64,000 bases of DNA from Bacillus sp. SORGH_AS_0510. GTDB lineage: Bacteria; Bacillota; Bacilli; Bacillales; Cytobacillaceae. This document shows, piece after piece, positions 36,929 through 46,576 of this stretch. The stretch spans positions 1,988,001 through 2,052,000 of the forward strand of contig NZ_JAUTAU010000001.1 of assembly GCF_030818775.1 (NCBI RefSeq), written 5' to 3'. How positions within the stretch are numbered: the stretch's first letter is position 1; each line of letters starts with the position of its first letter. The notes under the pieces are model-generated. The model saw only the letters and a program-made list of their open reading frames with translations. It made no database searches and was not told the DNA's origin. The position numbers and the translations under genes are program-made.

Positions 36929-37104
36929 CTGTTATAAAGAACAATGTTGATTTTTATAACCTGTTGATTGGAGTGGAAGGCACGAAGACTCCTGTGGGAG
37001 TATGGTTCAGGGGAGACCCCGCAGGCGCAAGCGCCGAGGAGGCTCGCCGAAACACCCACGAACCGCTCGTGCCTGGAGCGGAAATCAACAGACATGTTTG
37101 ACAG
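36929..37104. repeat. Intergenic repeat family B, long form, copy 1
   Basis: The ends match the short form (CTGTTGATT at 36961-36969; AATCAACAG at 37083-37091). An insert of about 105 bp with inverted ends AGGCACGA (36978-36985) and TCGTGCCT (37067-37074) interrupts the core. GGAGTGGAA and GGAGCGGAA flank the insert as a near-direct repeat. The inner sequence matches the copy at 57775. Confidence 0.85.
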
Positions 37105-37109
37105 TAAGC

Positions 37110-37147
37110 AAAGGCTGACTCATTTGGGTCAGCCTTTATTTTTTTAT
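37110..37147 (+). terminator. Terminator of deoB-punA-pdp
   Basis: AAAGGCTGACTC pairs with a GGGTCAGCCTTT partner and is followed by an extended T-run. Confidence 0.88.
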
Positions 37148-37165
37148 ACAAGAGAGGTAAAAATT

Positions 37166-37194
37166 GTATAAAGTAATTTATTTTGGAAAAAATG
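37166..37194 (+). promoter_or_regulatory. Sigma-F promoter of dacF
   Basis: GTATA at 37166-37170 and GGAAAAAATG at 37185-37194, spacer 14, fit the sigma-F consensus (GYATA / GGNNANAHTR). B. subtilis dacF is a sigma-F gene. Confidence 0.75.
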
Positions 37195-37223
37195 GAGGCT
37201 ATAAAGAATGGAGGGTTATGCGA

Positions 37224-38396
37224 ATGAAAAGAATGGTCTCTTTATTAGTGACATCTTTATTACTTACAAGTTTATGGGGGCCAGCTGCTTTTGCAGCTGA
37301 AGAAAAGAAGAGTACTGACATTGTCAGTGATGTGAAATCTGCCATTTTAATTGAACGAGATACGGGTACAGTCCTTTATGAGAAAAATAGTAATGATGAA
37401 CTGCCGCCTGCTAGTATGACAAAAATCATGACAATGCTTTTAATAATGGAAGCAATTGATAAAGGTAAGCTTACCTGGAATGAAAAAATACGGACAAGTG
37501 AATACGCAGCTTCAATGGGAGGATCGCAGATTTTCCTTGAACCTGGTGAAGAAATGACTACAAAGGAAATGTTAAGAGGAATTGCTATTGGTTCCGGTAA
37601 TGATGCTTCGGTGGCCATGGCTGAGAGAATAGCAGGTTCAGAAGAAGCATTTGTTGATATGATGAATGATAAAGCAAAAGAGCTAGGATTAAAGCACACT
37701 TTCTTTAAAAATACTACAGGGCTCCCAGTGAGCGGACATTATAGTACAGCAGCTGACATGGCTATGATGGCAAAAGAACTGCTCAAATATGAAGACATCA
37801 CAAAATTCACAGGAATGTATGAAGCCTATCTCCGTGAGAATACAGATAAGAAGTTTTGGCTGGTTAATACGAATAAATTAGTTCGATTTTATCCTGGCGT
37901 AGATGGATTGAAAACTGGCTTTACTGCTGAAGCAAAATATTGCTTAACGGCAACAGCACAAAAAGATGGCATGCGTGTCATTGCAGTGGTTTTTGGCGCC
38001 CCGACATCAAAGGAAAGAAATGCACAAGTAACGAAAATGCTGGATTATGCCTTTAGTCAATATAAAACACACCCAATGTTTAAACGGAGTCAAACGATAG
38101 GTGAAGCAAGAATTAGTAAAGGGAAAGAAAAAACAGTTAAAGCGGTGACAAGTGAACCTCTTTCCTTACTAACAAAAAAAGGTGAAAAGACTGAAAATGT
38201 TAAACAAAAAATAGTAATGGCCAAAAATCTGAAGGCACCAATTGCCAAAGGGGATCAAGTAGGGACCATTCAATTGATTAAGAATGGTAAAGTCATTCTC
38301 GAAAGTCCTTTAGTAGCAAATAAAGCAGTCAAGGAAGCAGGTTGGTGGACATTATATAAGCGTTCATTTGGTATGTTTACCAAAGCGGGTAAATAA
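37224..38396 (+). CDS. dacF: D-alanyl-D-alanine carboxypeptidase DacF
   Basis: A 390-residue low-molecular-mass penicillin-binding protein acting on spore cortex cross-linking. A signal peptide (about 1-24, cleavage after AAFA) precedes the S11 peptidase domain: Ser64 in SMTK, SGN at 124-126 and KTG at 230-232. A C-terminal PBP5-like domain follows. The start is ATG 37224, 8 bases after GGAGGG; the longer frame from 37164 runs across the sigma-F promoter. Confidence 0.93.
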   Translation: MKRMVSLLVTSLLLTSLWGPAAFAAEEKKSTDIVSDVKSAILIERDTGTVLYEKNSNDELPPASMTKIMTMLLIMEAIDKGKLTWNEKIRTSEYAASMGGSQIFLEPGEEMTTKEMLRGIAIGSGNDASVAMAERIAGSEEAFVDMMNDKAKELGLKHTFFKNTTGLPVSGHYSTAADMAMMAKELLKYEDITKFTGMYEAYLRENTDKKFWLVNTNKLVRFYPGVDGLKTGFTAEAKYCLTATAQKDGMRVIAVVFGAPTSKERNAQVTKMLDYAFSQYKTHPMFKRSQTIGEARISKGKEKTVKAVTSEPLSLLTKKGEKTENVKQKIVMAKNLKAPIAKGDQVGTIQLIKNGKVILESPLVANKAVKEAGWWTLYKRSFGMFTKAGK

Positions 38397-38399
38397 CCG

Positions 38400-38407
38400 T
38401 TGTCGAA
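38400..38407 (+). promoter_or_regulatory. Candidate Spo0A (0A) box upstream of spoIIA
   Basis: TTGTCGAA is a perfect 0A-type sequence about 55 bases upstream of the sigma-H -35. A second weaker match, TGTCAAA at 38474-38480, lies within the promoter. Both fit Spo0A-P activation of spoIIA. Confidence 0.55.
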
Positions 38408-38460
38408 ACAACCTATAATGTAACTAGTTTTAGCGAAAAACGACTAGTTTTGTAATGACA

Positions 38461-38488
38461 GAAGGATATTAGCTGTCAAAAAGCGAAT
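38461..38488 (+). promoter_or_regulatory. Sigma-H promoter of spoIIAA-spoIIAB-sigF
   Basis: GAAGGATAT (38461-38469) and AGCGAAT (38482-38488) with a 12-base spacer fit the sigma-H consensus RnAGGAwWW-N11-12-RnnGAAT. The spoIIA operon is sigma-H dependent in B. subtilis. Confidence 0.82.
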
Positions 38489-38523
38489 TGACTCACTATA
38501 CCAGATTAAGGAGGCCGGGGATA

Positions 38524-38874
38524 GTGAGTCTTAATATTAATATGGAAACAAAACATGACGTATTATGCATTCGCTTAAGTGGTGAACTGGATCACCATAC
38601 AGCTGATGATTTACGGCAAAAAGCAACTGCAGTAATTGAAAAGAATGAAATTCGTCATATTGTCTTAAATTTAGAACACCTTTCCTTTATGGATAGCTCT
38701 GGATTAGGAGTGATCTTAGGAAGATATAAACAAATTAAACAGGTGCACGGTGAAATGGTTGTTTGTGCAATTTCCCCTGCAATTCAAAGATTATTCGACA
38801 TGTCTGGTTTATTTAAAATTATCAAAATGGAACCGACTGAGGAATTTGCATTGCAAAGATTGGGGGTGGCCTGA
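38524..38874 (+). CDS. spoIIAA: Anti-sigma-F factor antagonist SpoIIAA
   Basis: A 116-residue STAS-domain protein. When dephosphorylated by SpoIIE it displaces sigma-F from SpoIIAB in the forespore. The phosphorylated residue is Ser58 in FMDSSGLGV. The start is GTG 38524 (MSLNINME), 9 bases after AAGGAGG. A frame opening at 38488 overlaps the sigma-H promoter. Confidence 0.95.
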   Translation: MSLNINMETKHDVLCIRLSGELDHHTADDLRQKATAVIEKNEIRHIVLNLEHLSFMDSSGLGVILGRYKQIKQVHGEMVVCAISPAIQRLFDMSGLFKIIKMEPTEEFALQRLGVA

Positions 38875-39315
38875 GTGAAGAATGAAATGAATCTTCAATT
38901 CAGTGCGTTAAGTCAAAATGAATCGTTTGCCCGTGTAACTGTTGCTGCTTTTATTGCTCAACTAGATCCAACAATGGATGAATTAACGGAAATAAAAACA
39001 GTTGTCTCTGAAGCCGTAACAAATGCCATTATACATGGATATGAAAATGATCCGAGTGGTACGGTTTTCATCCAAGTAATTATTGAAGATAACATGATTG
39101 ATATGACAATAAAAGATAATGGATTAGGTATTGTAGATGTGGAAGAAGCTCGTCAGCCATTATTTACAACAAAGCCGGACTTAGAACGTTCCGGCATGGG
39201 TTTTACCATCATGGAGAATTTCATGGATGAGGTAGAGGTTCATTCACAGCCGGGTCGAGGAACCGAAGTCAGATTACGAAAGCATTTACAATCCCGCAAA
39301 ATGCTTTGCAATTAA
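38875..39315 (+). CDS. spoIIAB: Anti-sigma-F factor SpoIIAB
   Basis: A 146-residue GHKL-fold serine kinase and anti-sigma factor that binds sigma-F and phosphorylates SpoIIAA. ATP-binding motifs are [14 protein letters not shown] (N box), IKDNGLGI (G1) and [15 protein letters not shown] (G2). It starts at GTG 38875, right behind the spoIIAA stop. Confidence 0.95.
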   Translation: MKNEMNLQFSALSQNESFARVTVAAFIAQLDPTMDELTEIKTVVSEAVTNAIIHGYENDPSGTVFIQVIIEDNMIDMTIKDNGLGIVDVEEARQPLFTTKPDLERSGMGFTIMENFMDEVEVHSQPGRGTEVRLRKHLQSRKMLCN

Positions 39316-39327
39316 GGAGACTTGCCG

Positions 39328-40086
39328 ATGGATGTGGAGGTCAAGAACGATAAAAGTCAAACGTATTTAAAGGATCATGAAGTGAAAGAGCTCATTAAAA
39401 AGAGCCAGGATGGTGACCAGGGGGCACGAGATCTTATTGTAGAAAAGAATATGCGTCTTGTCTGGTCTGTCGTTCAAAGGTTTCTTAATAGGGGCTACGA
39501 CCCTGACGATCTATTTCAGATTGGGTGTATCGGCTTATTAAAATCAGTAGATAAGTTTGACCTTTCCTACGATGTTAAGTTTTCCACATATGCTGTACCA
39601 ATGATCATTGGTGAAATCCAACGATTTATCCGCGATGATGGAACAGTTAAGGTTAGCCGGTCACTCAAAGAAATGGGAAATAAAATCCGAAAAGCCAAGG
39701 ATGAATTATCGAAAGTACTTGGAAGAATTCCAACTGTTAATGAAATTTCTGCCCATTTAGAGCTTTCGCCAGAAGACGTCATTCTTGCCCAAGAGGCAAG
39801 CAGAACACCTTCGTCTATACATGAAACTGTGTATGAAAATGATGGTGACCCTATTACATTACTTGATCAGATTGACGATGGTAATGAGGGGAAATGGTTT
39901 GATAAAATTGCCCTGAAAGAAGCAATTCGGGAATTGGATGAACGAGAAAGACTTATTGTTTATTTACGCTATTACAAAGATCAAACACAATCAGAAGTTG
40001 CTATGAGGCTTGGAATTTCACAAGTTCAAGTTTCAAGGCTTGAGAAAAAGATATTACAGCAAATGAAAGACCGTATGGATCTATGA
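39328..40086 (+). CDS. sigF: RNA polymerase sigma-F factor
   Basis: A 252-residue forespore sigma factor. Region 2 includes DLFQIGCIGLLKSVDKFDLSYDVKFSTYA, region 3 VSRSLKEMGNKIRKAKDEL, and region 4 ends in QSEVAMRLGISQVQVSRLEKKIL. The start is ATG 39328 (MDVEVKND) 7 bases after AAGGAGA; TTG 39322 is too close. Third gene of the spoIIA operon. Confidence 0.95.
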   Translation: MDVEVKNDKSQTYLKDHEVKELIKKSQDGDQGARDLIVEKNMRLVWSVVQRFLNRGYDPDDLFQIGCIGLLKSVDKFDLSYDVKFSTYAVPMIIGEIQRFIRDDGTVKVSRSLKEMGNKIRKAKDELSKVLGRIPTVNEISAHLELSPEDVILAQEASRTPSSIHETVYENDGDPITLLDQIDDGNEGKWFDKIALKEAIRELDERERLIVYLRYYKDQTQSEVAMRLGISQVQVSRLEKKILQQMKDRMDL

Positions 40087-40133
40087 TCCAACGGTTTTTT
40101 TATTGGAAAAAAATGTGCTTTTTATCCATTTAT

Positions 40134-40163
40134 ACATGAAATGATTAGTTCCAAACCATACTA
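40134..40163 (+). promoter_or_regulatory. Candidate sigma-G promoter of the spoVA operon
   Basis: ACATG (40134-40138) and CATACTA (40157-40163) with an 18-base spacer fit the sigma-G pattern (gMATR / CATWHTA). It lies about 20 bases before the proposed spoVAA start codon. Confidence 0.65.
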
Positions 40164-40182
40164 TTTATACGAGGATATTATT

Positions 40183-40824
40183 GTGTGGGAAGTGAGTGTT
40201 TTGGATAAAACAATCTACATCCGCATGCGGAATCGTGTTCAGGCCCAACCTGATGGAAAGATTTGCTTAAAAGATGTTGCTCAAATAATTGCCCCAGAAA
40301 TGGTTCTTCCCAATTTAAAATCTATGATGATTCATCAACTTACAGAAAAGGACCGTAATATTGTTGTTATTGATGTAATGAAAGTAATTCAACTAATAAC
40401 AAATAAGTTTGAAGATTTGGAGGTACAAACGATTGGTCCTGCTCAAACAATTATTGAAGTCATAGTAAAGAAAAAGGGAGTGTCTATCCCCTTTTTTCTA
40501 TTGATTTGGTTTCTATTATTTTTTGGTTCTGCCATGGCAATCATGAATTTTCATGATGATGTCAGTATGAGAAGTGTCCAAGAAAAGCTGTATACCATGA
40601 TTACAGGTCGTAAAGAAGCAAAACCATTATTATTTCAAATTCCTTACTCGATAGGTTTAGGACTTGGAATGATCCTGTTTTTTAATCATGTTTTTAAGAA
40701 ACGAATTAATGATGAGCCTAGTCCTCTTGAAGTTGAGATGTTTAATTATCAAATGGATTTAGATAATTACGTAATCATTCATGAAAATAAAGAAAGTATG
40801 AAGCAACTCCATGACAACAATTAA
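40183..40824 (+). CDS. spoVAA: Stage V sporulation protein AA
   Basis: A 213-residue component of the SpoVA dipicolinic acid channel. A soluble N-terminal domain (about 1-105) precedes two membrane helices (about 107-125 and 155-170), and the tail matches B. subtilis SpoVAA nearly residue for residue (EEPSPLEVEMFNYQ, IIHENKESMKQL). I prefer GTG 40183, 7 bases after GAGGA; TTG 40201 is possible. ATG 40141 lies inside the sigma-G promoter. Confidence 0.88.
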   Translation: MWEVSVLDKTIYIRMRNRVQAQPDGKICLKDVAQIIAPEMVLPNLKSMMIHQLTEKDRNIVVIDVMKVIQLITNKFEDLEVQTIGPAQTIIEVIVKKKGVSIPFFLLIWFLLFFGSAMAIMNFHDDVSMRSVQEKLYTMITGRKEAKPLLFQIPYSIGLGLGMILFFNHVFKKRINDEPSPLEVEMFNYQMDLDNYVIIHENKESMKQLHDNN

Positions 40825-41236
40825 AATTATCGCTGTAAGCTTTCTGGGAATTGCAAGTGGGTTAGCAGTAGGATCTGGCTTTGTTGCTTTTCTTACTGTC
40901 CTGGGAGTGATTCCAAGATTAACTCAACTTACAAAGACAATGAAGATGATCCAACAGTATGAATGGGCAGTAGTTATTGGGGCATTAACAGGGGTAGTTG
41001 CAAGCCTTAGAGATCCAGTATTACATATTTGGCCGTACACTTTAATTCTCTTAGGAGTGACAGGTGGGATCTTCGTTGGGATGTTAGCTGCCGCACTTAC
41101 AGAAGTACTAAATGTTTTACCTATACTTGTAAAAAGAATTCGATTGGATGGGGAAATTATCATATTAATTATGGCGATTGTGCTCGGGAAAATTGTTGGA
41201 TCACTTTTTCAATGGCTATATTTTGTGGATCATTAA
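40811..41236 (+). CDS. spoVAB: Stage V sporulation protein AB
   Basis: A 141-residue polytopic membrane protein with about four helices (roughly 7-30, 53-66, 72-97 and 115-135). It overlaps spoVAA by 14 bases. In B. subtilis the next genes are spoVAC, AD and AEb; here the next gene is spoVAEa after an 80-base gap. Confidence 0.9.
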   Translation: MTTIKIIAVSFLGIASGLAVGSGFVAFLTVLGVIPRLTQLTKTMKMIQQYEWAVVIGALTGVVASLRDPVLHIWPYTLILLGVTGGIFVGMLAAALTEVLNVLPILVKRIRLDGEIIILIMAIVLGKIVGSLFQWLYFVDH

Positions 41237-41316
41237 ATAAATAACTGTCTAGCAAAGCACAGCAGATTCACTCATTAGCTGGTGCATACGCTTTTCTAAT
41301 GAAAGGACATCAAAGA

Positions 41317-41892
41317 ATGAGTAATCGGAGACGAGTCATTCTAGTAACTGACGGTGATGAATATGCAAAAAGAGCTATCGAGCATGTTGCTCGTGAAATT
41401 GGCGGTCGCTGTATTTCCCGTTCACAAGGAAATCCGTCTAGATTAACCGGGCCTGAGATCGTCCGGTTAATAAAAGAAGCGCCATTTGATCCTGTATTAG
41501 TTATGTTTGATGATAGCGGCATCGTTGGGGAAGGTGCTGGCGAGAAAGCATTAAAATATGTTGCTAAACATAAAGACATTGAAGTGTTGGGCATCATTGC
41601 AGTTGCAGCAAAATCAAGACATGAGGAATGGGCCAGGGTAGATGTGAGCATTGACCGTGATGGGGAGTTAACTCCCTATGGTGTTGATAAATTTGGTATA
41701 GCTGAACTTGAAGTCGGAAGAATAAACGGAGATACAGTTTACTGTCTTGATGATTTGGATGTACCAATTATTGTAGGTGTAGGTGATGTGGGGAAAATGG
41801 CGAGGCATGACTCCTATAAGCAGGGTTCCCCTATTACAAAGAAAGCAGTAGAGCTAATACTAGAAAGGAGCGGCTTCCATGGCAAGAAGTAA
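41317..41892 (+). CDS. spoVAEA: Stage V sporulation protein AEa
   Basis: A 191-residue soluble protein with the family start [22 protein letters not shown] and conserved [23 protein letters not shown]. No membrane segment. The start is ATG 41317, 9 bases after AAAGGA. The 3' end overlaps spoVAF by 14 bases. AEa and AF are dispensable for DPA uptake in B. subtilis, whereas the AC, AD and AEb genes missing here are essential. Confidence 0.9.
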   Translation: MSNRRRVILVTDGDEYAKRAIEHVAREIGGRCISRSQGNPSRLTGPEIVRLIKEAPFDPVLVMFDDSGIVGEGAGEKALKYVAKHKDIEVLGIIAVAAKSRHEEWARVDVSIDRDGELTPYGVDKFGIAELEVGRINGDTVYCLDDLDVPIIVGVGDVGKMARHDSYKQGSPITKKAVELILERSGFHGKK

Positions 41893-43369
41893 CGAGCAAA
41901 AATGGCCAATCCCTGAATCGGTCCATGAAACAGAGAATTATATGAAACAACGAGTAGGACTGGGAATTAGTTTTGATCTAGGAGTTAGAAAATTAAACGT
42001 TCTCAAGACAGATGTACAAATTTATTTCTGTAATGGTTTGTGTGATACTCGTTTCGTTATTGAATTAATTGAAGAGTTGGTACAACTCAACGACCATGAA
42101 AAACAATCAACAGACATATATAAACTTATTTATAATCGTCTTCTTAATCAATCTGTTCAGCCGATAAAAACACTTAATGAACTGGTAGACTTTGTATTAT
42201 CTGGATTAATAGTAGTAGTAATCGATGGGGTCGATATTGCTCTTGCGGTAGATGTTAGGAGTTATCCCGGGCGTTCCCCTCAAGAACCTGATACTGAAAA
42301 AGTGGTTCGTGGTTCCCGTGATGGATTCGTAGAAAATATTATATTGAACACCGCTTTAACAAGAAGAAGAATTCGTGATGAACGCCTTCGTTTTGAGATG
42401 TTAAAGGTAGGAGAACGGTCAAAAACAGATGTGGCACTAGGTTACATAGAGGATGTTGCCGATGGAGATTTAATCAATATTCTTAGAAAAGAAATCCAAG
42501 CCATTCAAGTTGACGGCATACCTTTGGCTGATAAAACACTGGAAGAATTTATCTTAAAACAAGGATGGAATCCCTTCCCAATGGTAAGATATACGGAGAG
42601 AGCAGATGTAGCTGCTGCACATCTTTTAGAGGGACATGTAATCATATATTGTGATACTTCTCCTAGTGTAATCATCTCACCAACAACCTATTTTCATCAT
42701 GTACAGCATGCTGAAGAATTCCGTGAATCACCTGCAGCAGGAACATTTGTCCGTTGGACCCGTTTTTTAGGTGTACTCACATCTATTCTATTACTACCTT
42801 TGTGGCTATTATTTGTTCTAGAGCCTTCTATGTTACCTGAAAAAATTTCGTTTATTGGACCCAATGAACAAACTAATATTCCTGTTGTTGTCCAATTAAT
42901 TCTGGCGGATTTTGGTATAGAGTTTTTACGTATGGCCGCCATACATACACCAACCCCATTATCAACAGCGATGGGTTTAATTGCAGCGGTCTTGATTGGT
43001 CAAATTGCAATTGATGTAGGTTTGTTTGTGCCAGAGGTCATTTTATATGTAGCTGTTGCAGGTATTGGTTCCTTTACCACTCCAAGCTATGAATTAGGTG
43101 TAGCTAATAAAATGTTACGGATAACATTGACTATTTTGGTTGCTTTGTTCCACGCACCGGGTTTTATCATAGGTACCACCTTAATGTTTATTTATCTAGC
43201 TAAAATGCGCGCACTTAATACACCATATTTGTGGCCATTTCTCCCTTTTGAGCCAAAAGGATTTATGCAGATTGTCTTTCGCAGAGCCATTCCTGGTTCA
43301 TTACTTAGACCAAGCATTGTTCATCCAAGGAATCGTTTCAGACAGCCACCAAAAGCAAACGAGAAATAA
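41879..43369 (+). CDS. spoVAF: Stage V sporulation protein AF (GerA-like)
   Basis: A 496-residue GerA/SpoVAF family membrane protein. It has a large N-terminal cytosolic domain (about 1-285) and about four to five membrane helices (about 292-450). It resembles the A subunit of germinant receptors and modulates germination. It ends the shortened spoVA operon, followed by an imperfect terminator. Confidence 0.92.
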   Translation: MARSNEQKWPIPESVHETENYMKQRVGLGISFDLGVRKLNVLKTDVQIYFCNGLCDTRFVIELIEELVQLNDHEKQSTDIYKLIYNRLLNQSVQPIKTLNELVDFVLSGLIVVVIDGVDIALAVDVRSYPGRSPQEPDTEKVVRGSRDGFVENIILNTALTRRRIRDERLRFEMLKVGERSKTDVALGYIEDVADGDLINILRKEIQAIQVDGIPLADKTLEEFILKQGWNPFPMVRYTERADVAAAHLLEGHVIIYCDTSPSVIISPTTYFHHVQHAEEFRESPAAGTFVRWTRFLGVLTSILLLPLWLLFVLEPSMLPEKISFIGPNEQTNIPVVVQLILADFGIEFLRMAAIHTPTPLSTAMGLIAAVLIGQIAIDVGLFVPEVILYVAVAGIGSFTTPSYELGVANKMLRITLTILVALFHAPGFIIGTTLMFIYLAKMRALNTPYLWPFLPFEPKGFMQIVFRRAIPGSLLRPSIVHPRNRFRQPPKANEK

Positions 43370-43431
43370 TTGCGGTTTTATTTCAGGTGTGCTAAAGTAA
43401 TTTTAATTAAATACAGTGTTAAAGTATTGTG

Positions 43432-43482
43432 AATAGGCAGTATCTTACGTAGATTCTGTCTATTTATTATTATATTTTTTAG
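43432..43482 (+). terminator. Probable terminator of the spoVA operon
   Basis: An imperfect stem (AATAGGCAGTATCT with AGATTCTGTCTATT) is followed by a T-rich stretch. Confidence 0.6.
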
Positions 43483-43530
43483 CACTGTCTACATAAACTA
43501 TAGTGAATGGTATGGAGAGTGGGGAAGGAA

Positions 43531-44835
43531 ATGTATTTTTACGGGTCAACAGGGATAAATAAAAGTGGAAATTTAGAGATAGGAGGAGTCGATGCTATTG
43601 AATTAGCGCAGACATTTGGTACTCCTCTTTATGTATATGATGTGGCATTAATGAGAGAAAGAGCTAGAGGCTTCAAGAAGACCTTTGAAGACCAAAATAT
43701 TAATGCACAAGTGGCGTATGCAAGTAAAGCGTTTTCGACCGTAGCGATGATTCAGTTAGCCGAAGAGGAAGGGCTATCACTTGATGTTGTATCGGGAGGG
43801 GAACTATATACAGCAATTGTTGCTGGATTCCCTGTTGAACGAATCCACTTTCATGGAAACAATAAAAGCCGTGAAGAATTGGAAATGGCTTTGGATCATC
43901 AAATTGGTTGTATTGTTGTTGACAATTTTCATGAAATTGAGCTTTTAAAAGCTATTTGTCAGGAAAAAAATGCGAAGGTAAGCATTCTTTTGCGTATCAC
44001 ACCAGGAATTGAAGCACATACCCATGATTATATTTTAACTGGTCAGGAGGATTCGAAATTTGGATTTGACCTTCAAAACGGACAGGCAGCAAAAGCGTTA
44101 GAAACGGTACTTGATTTCCATTATTTTGATGTCCTTGGTTTGCACTGCCACATCGGTTCTCAGATTTTTGAAACTACAGGGTTTTTACTTGCGGCTAAGA
44201 AAATTGTAGAAAAGATGGCAGAGTGGAAGAAGACCTATTTATTTGAAGCAAAAGTGTTAAATTTAGGAGGCGGTTTTGGAATCCGCTATACGAAAGAGGA
44301 TGAGCCCATACCTCCAGCACAATATGTAAGTGAGATTATTAAAGAAGTAAAGAAGTTAACGAAGCATTATACATTAAAAATGCCTGAAATTTGGATTGAG
44401 CCTGGCCGTTCACTAGTAGGTGATGCGGGCATTACACTTTATAAAGTAGGTTCGTCTAAGGAGGTTCCAGGTGTAAGGAAATATTTGGCGGTGGATGGTG
44501 GTATGAGTGATAACATCAGGCCAGCTCTTTATAGTGCTAAATATGAGGCGGTTCTTGCAAATAGACCTTTAGCAAAAACAAATGAGACAGTCTCCATTGC
44601 AGGAAAATGTTGCGAGTCTGGTGATATGTTAATTTGGGATTTACCGCTTCCTGAAACTGAAGAAGAAGATATCCTCGCTGTATTTTGTACAGGTGCATAT
44701 GGCTATTCCATGTCAAATAACTACAACAGGATCCCTAGGCCAGCTGTTGTATTTGTTGAAAATGGGAAAGCTACACTAGTTGTTAAAAGAGAAACATATG
44801 AAGATCTTGTTAAACATGACCTACCATTAAAATAA
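43531..44835 (+). CDS. lysA: Diaminopimelate decarboxylase
   Basis: A 434-residue PLP enzyme making L-lysine from meso-DAP. The PLP lysine is in VAYASKAFST, with HFHGNNKS, GLHCHIGSQ, LNLGGGFGIRY, EPGRSLVG and the active-site CCESGDML toward the end. ATG 43531 gives MYFYGST, aligned with B. subtilis LysA. The ribosome site is close and purine-rich; GTG 43519 is an alternative. I see no lysine riboswitch upstream. Confidence 0.94.
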   Translation: MYFYGSTGINKSGNLEIGGVDAIELAQTFGTPLYVYDVALMRERARGFKKTFEDQNINAQVAYASKAFSTVAMIQLAEEEGLSLDVVSGGELYTAIVAGFPVERIHFHGNNKSREELEMALDHQIGCIVVDNFHEIELLKAICQEKNAKVSILLRITPGIEAHTHDYILTGQEDSKFGFDLQNGQAAKALETVLDFHYFDVLGLHCHIGSQIFETTGFLLAAKKIVEKMAEWKKTYLFEAKVLNLGGGFGIRYTKEDEPIPPAQYVSEIIKEVKKLTKHYTLKMPEIWIEPGRSLVGDAGITLYKVGSSKEVPGVRKYLAVDGGMSDNIRPALYSAKYEAVLANRPLAKTNETVSIAGKCCESGDMLIWDLPLPETEEEDILAVFCTGAYGYSMSNNYNRIPRPAVVFVENGKATLVVKRETYEDLVKHDLPLK

Positions 44836-44836
44836 T

Positions 44837-44869
44837 CGAAAAAGCTGCCCACAAGAGGCAGCTTTTTCA
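44837..44869. terminator. Bidirectional terminator between lysA and ypuA
   Basis: AAAAAGCTGCC pairs with GGCAGCTTTTT around CACAAGA. Confidence 0.9.
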
Positions 44870-44870
44870 A

Positions 44871-45734
44871 TTACGAGAAGATGGATTTGATCGCATCAAT
44901 CAGCCAAATGAAAAATTGCTTAATCTTTTCTAAAAAGCCTTGTCCTTCTTCAGAAGAAAGAAACTTAGAAATTCTATCTTTTGCCTTATTTAACTGGTCA
45001 CTCACTTGGTTCCAGTCGATGTTTAAATCTTTTAACTTATTAAATAAGTCCATTAACCTCTGCATTTCCTCATCGGTAAGACTAACGTTTAAATCTTTGG
45101 CAGCCTGTTCAATGATTTTACGTAATTCTTCGTCATTTTGTGGTTTATTTTTGGCAATTTCCTCTTTTACTTTTGCTATTAATGCAGCAGCATTTTTTTC
45201 GCCAATTGAATCTCCAAGTTTTGCTGTTTCAACCATTTCCTGATTTGCTGCCTGTTTTACATCCTCTGGAATGGCTTTATCGGCTGAGATTTCATAAGCC
45301 TTTATAATTCCTGTTAAGGCAGCAGTTCCTGAAACTGAAATAGGTGCTGTGATATAGATGTTTGCATCCTTAACACCAGCGGTAATTAGAGCATTAACAT
45401 ACATCTCATCAGTTACCCAATTGATATTATTCGTCTTTACTGTAATACCAGAACCTTTTGGAGCAATGGTGATAGCAGAGGATGAAATAGCTTTTGTTCC
45501 AATAAGCGACTTGGCTACATACTTTCCTAAATATTGATGTTCCTCTTGATTGGAAACAGTGACTATTTGTACATCCTTAGGGGCATTCATTTCCTCTAAA
45601 AGTTTATTTTTCTGGTCTTCTGTGAGATTTTCACCTAATGTGACAATCATATCGCCTTCAACCATGTCAGCAAAGCTTCTAATCGGTTGAATGAAAATCA
45701 ACGTTATCAGTAATAAAATAAAAAACTTTTTCAT
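44871..45734 (-). CDS. ypuA: DUF1002 secreted protein YpuA
   Basis: A 287-residue protein with a signal peptide (about 1-22, ending RSFA) and a DUF1002 domain (about 24-270; VTLGENLTEDQK, SSAITIAPKGSGI, ITAPISVSGTAALTG). The C-terminus ends in an amphipathic or membrane-associating helix. Function unknown. AAGGAGG lies 7 bases before ATG 45734. Confidence 0.85.
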   Translation of the reverse strand: MKKFFILLLITLIFIQPIRSFADMVEGDMIVTLGENLTEDQKNKLLEEMNAPKDVQIVTVSNQEEHQYLGKYVAKSLIGTKAISSSAITIAPKGSGITVKTNNINWVTDEMYVNALITAGVKDANIYITAPISVSGTAALTGIIKAYEISADKAIPEDVKQAANQEMVETAKLGDSIGEKNAAALIAKVKEEIAKNKPQNDEELRKIIEQAAKDLNVSLTDEEMQRLMDLFNKLKDLNIDWNQVSDQLNKAKDRISKFLSSEEGQGFLEKIKQFFIWLIDAIKSIFS

Positions 45735-45948
45735 TATTTTCCTCCTTGACGTTTTAAAGCTAATTTATTATTACCCTGCTCTTTTATAATATAACCGAAT
45801 CCTTTAATATAAACGAATAAAAGGATAAAGAAGTTTCATAGTTTATAAACTTTAGCTTTTTACATTTGGAAAACTTGTAATAGTAAATAGATTATTTCGG
45901 TTTTTTGGTGTAGAATGAGTGTCAAGAATGAACTCGTTCGGAGGAAGT

Positions 45949-46047
45949 ATGATGAAAAGAAACTGGGTATTATTTAGTATACTTATTGGAATTTCTGTCA
46001 TTCGGGGAATAATTTACTGGCTGTTTATTGGGCCCAGTCAAAAGTAA
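45949..46047 (+). CDS. Small single-pass membrane peptide, 32 residues
   Basis: A short gene with GGAGGA 3 to 6 bases before ATG 45949/45952. The peptide has a basic start (MMKRNW), one membrane helix VLFSILIGISVIRGIIYWLF and a short tail. It lies in the 488-base gap between ypuA and ribT. I do not recognise a family. A good ribosome site and helix make it plausible; conservation is unchecked. Confidence 0.5.
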   Translation: MMKRNWVLFSILIGISVIRGIIYWLFIGPSQK

Positions 46048-46573
<526 letters not shown>

Positions 46574-46576
46574 ACA

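Noticed and set aside
36954..37171. Short ORFs on both strands over repeat B long copy 1
   Set aside because: They lie within the repeat and the pdp terminator and have no ribosome sites.
43370..43530. Possible lysine riboswitch before lysA
   Set aside because: The 161-base region holds only an imperfect hairpin with a T-rich tail after spoVAF; none of the conserved L-box blocks are present.
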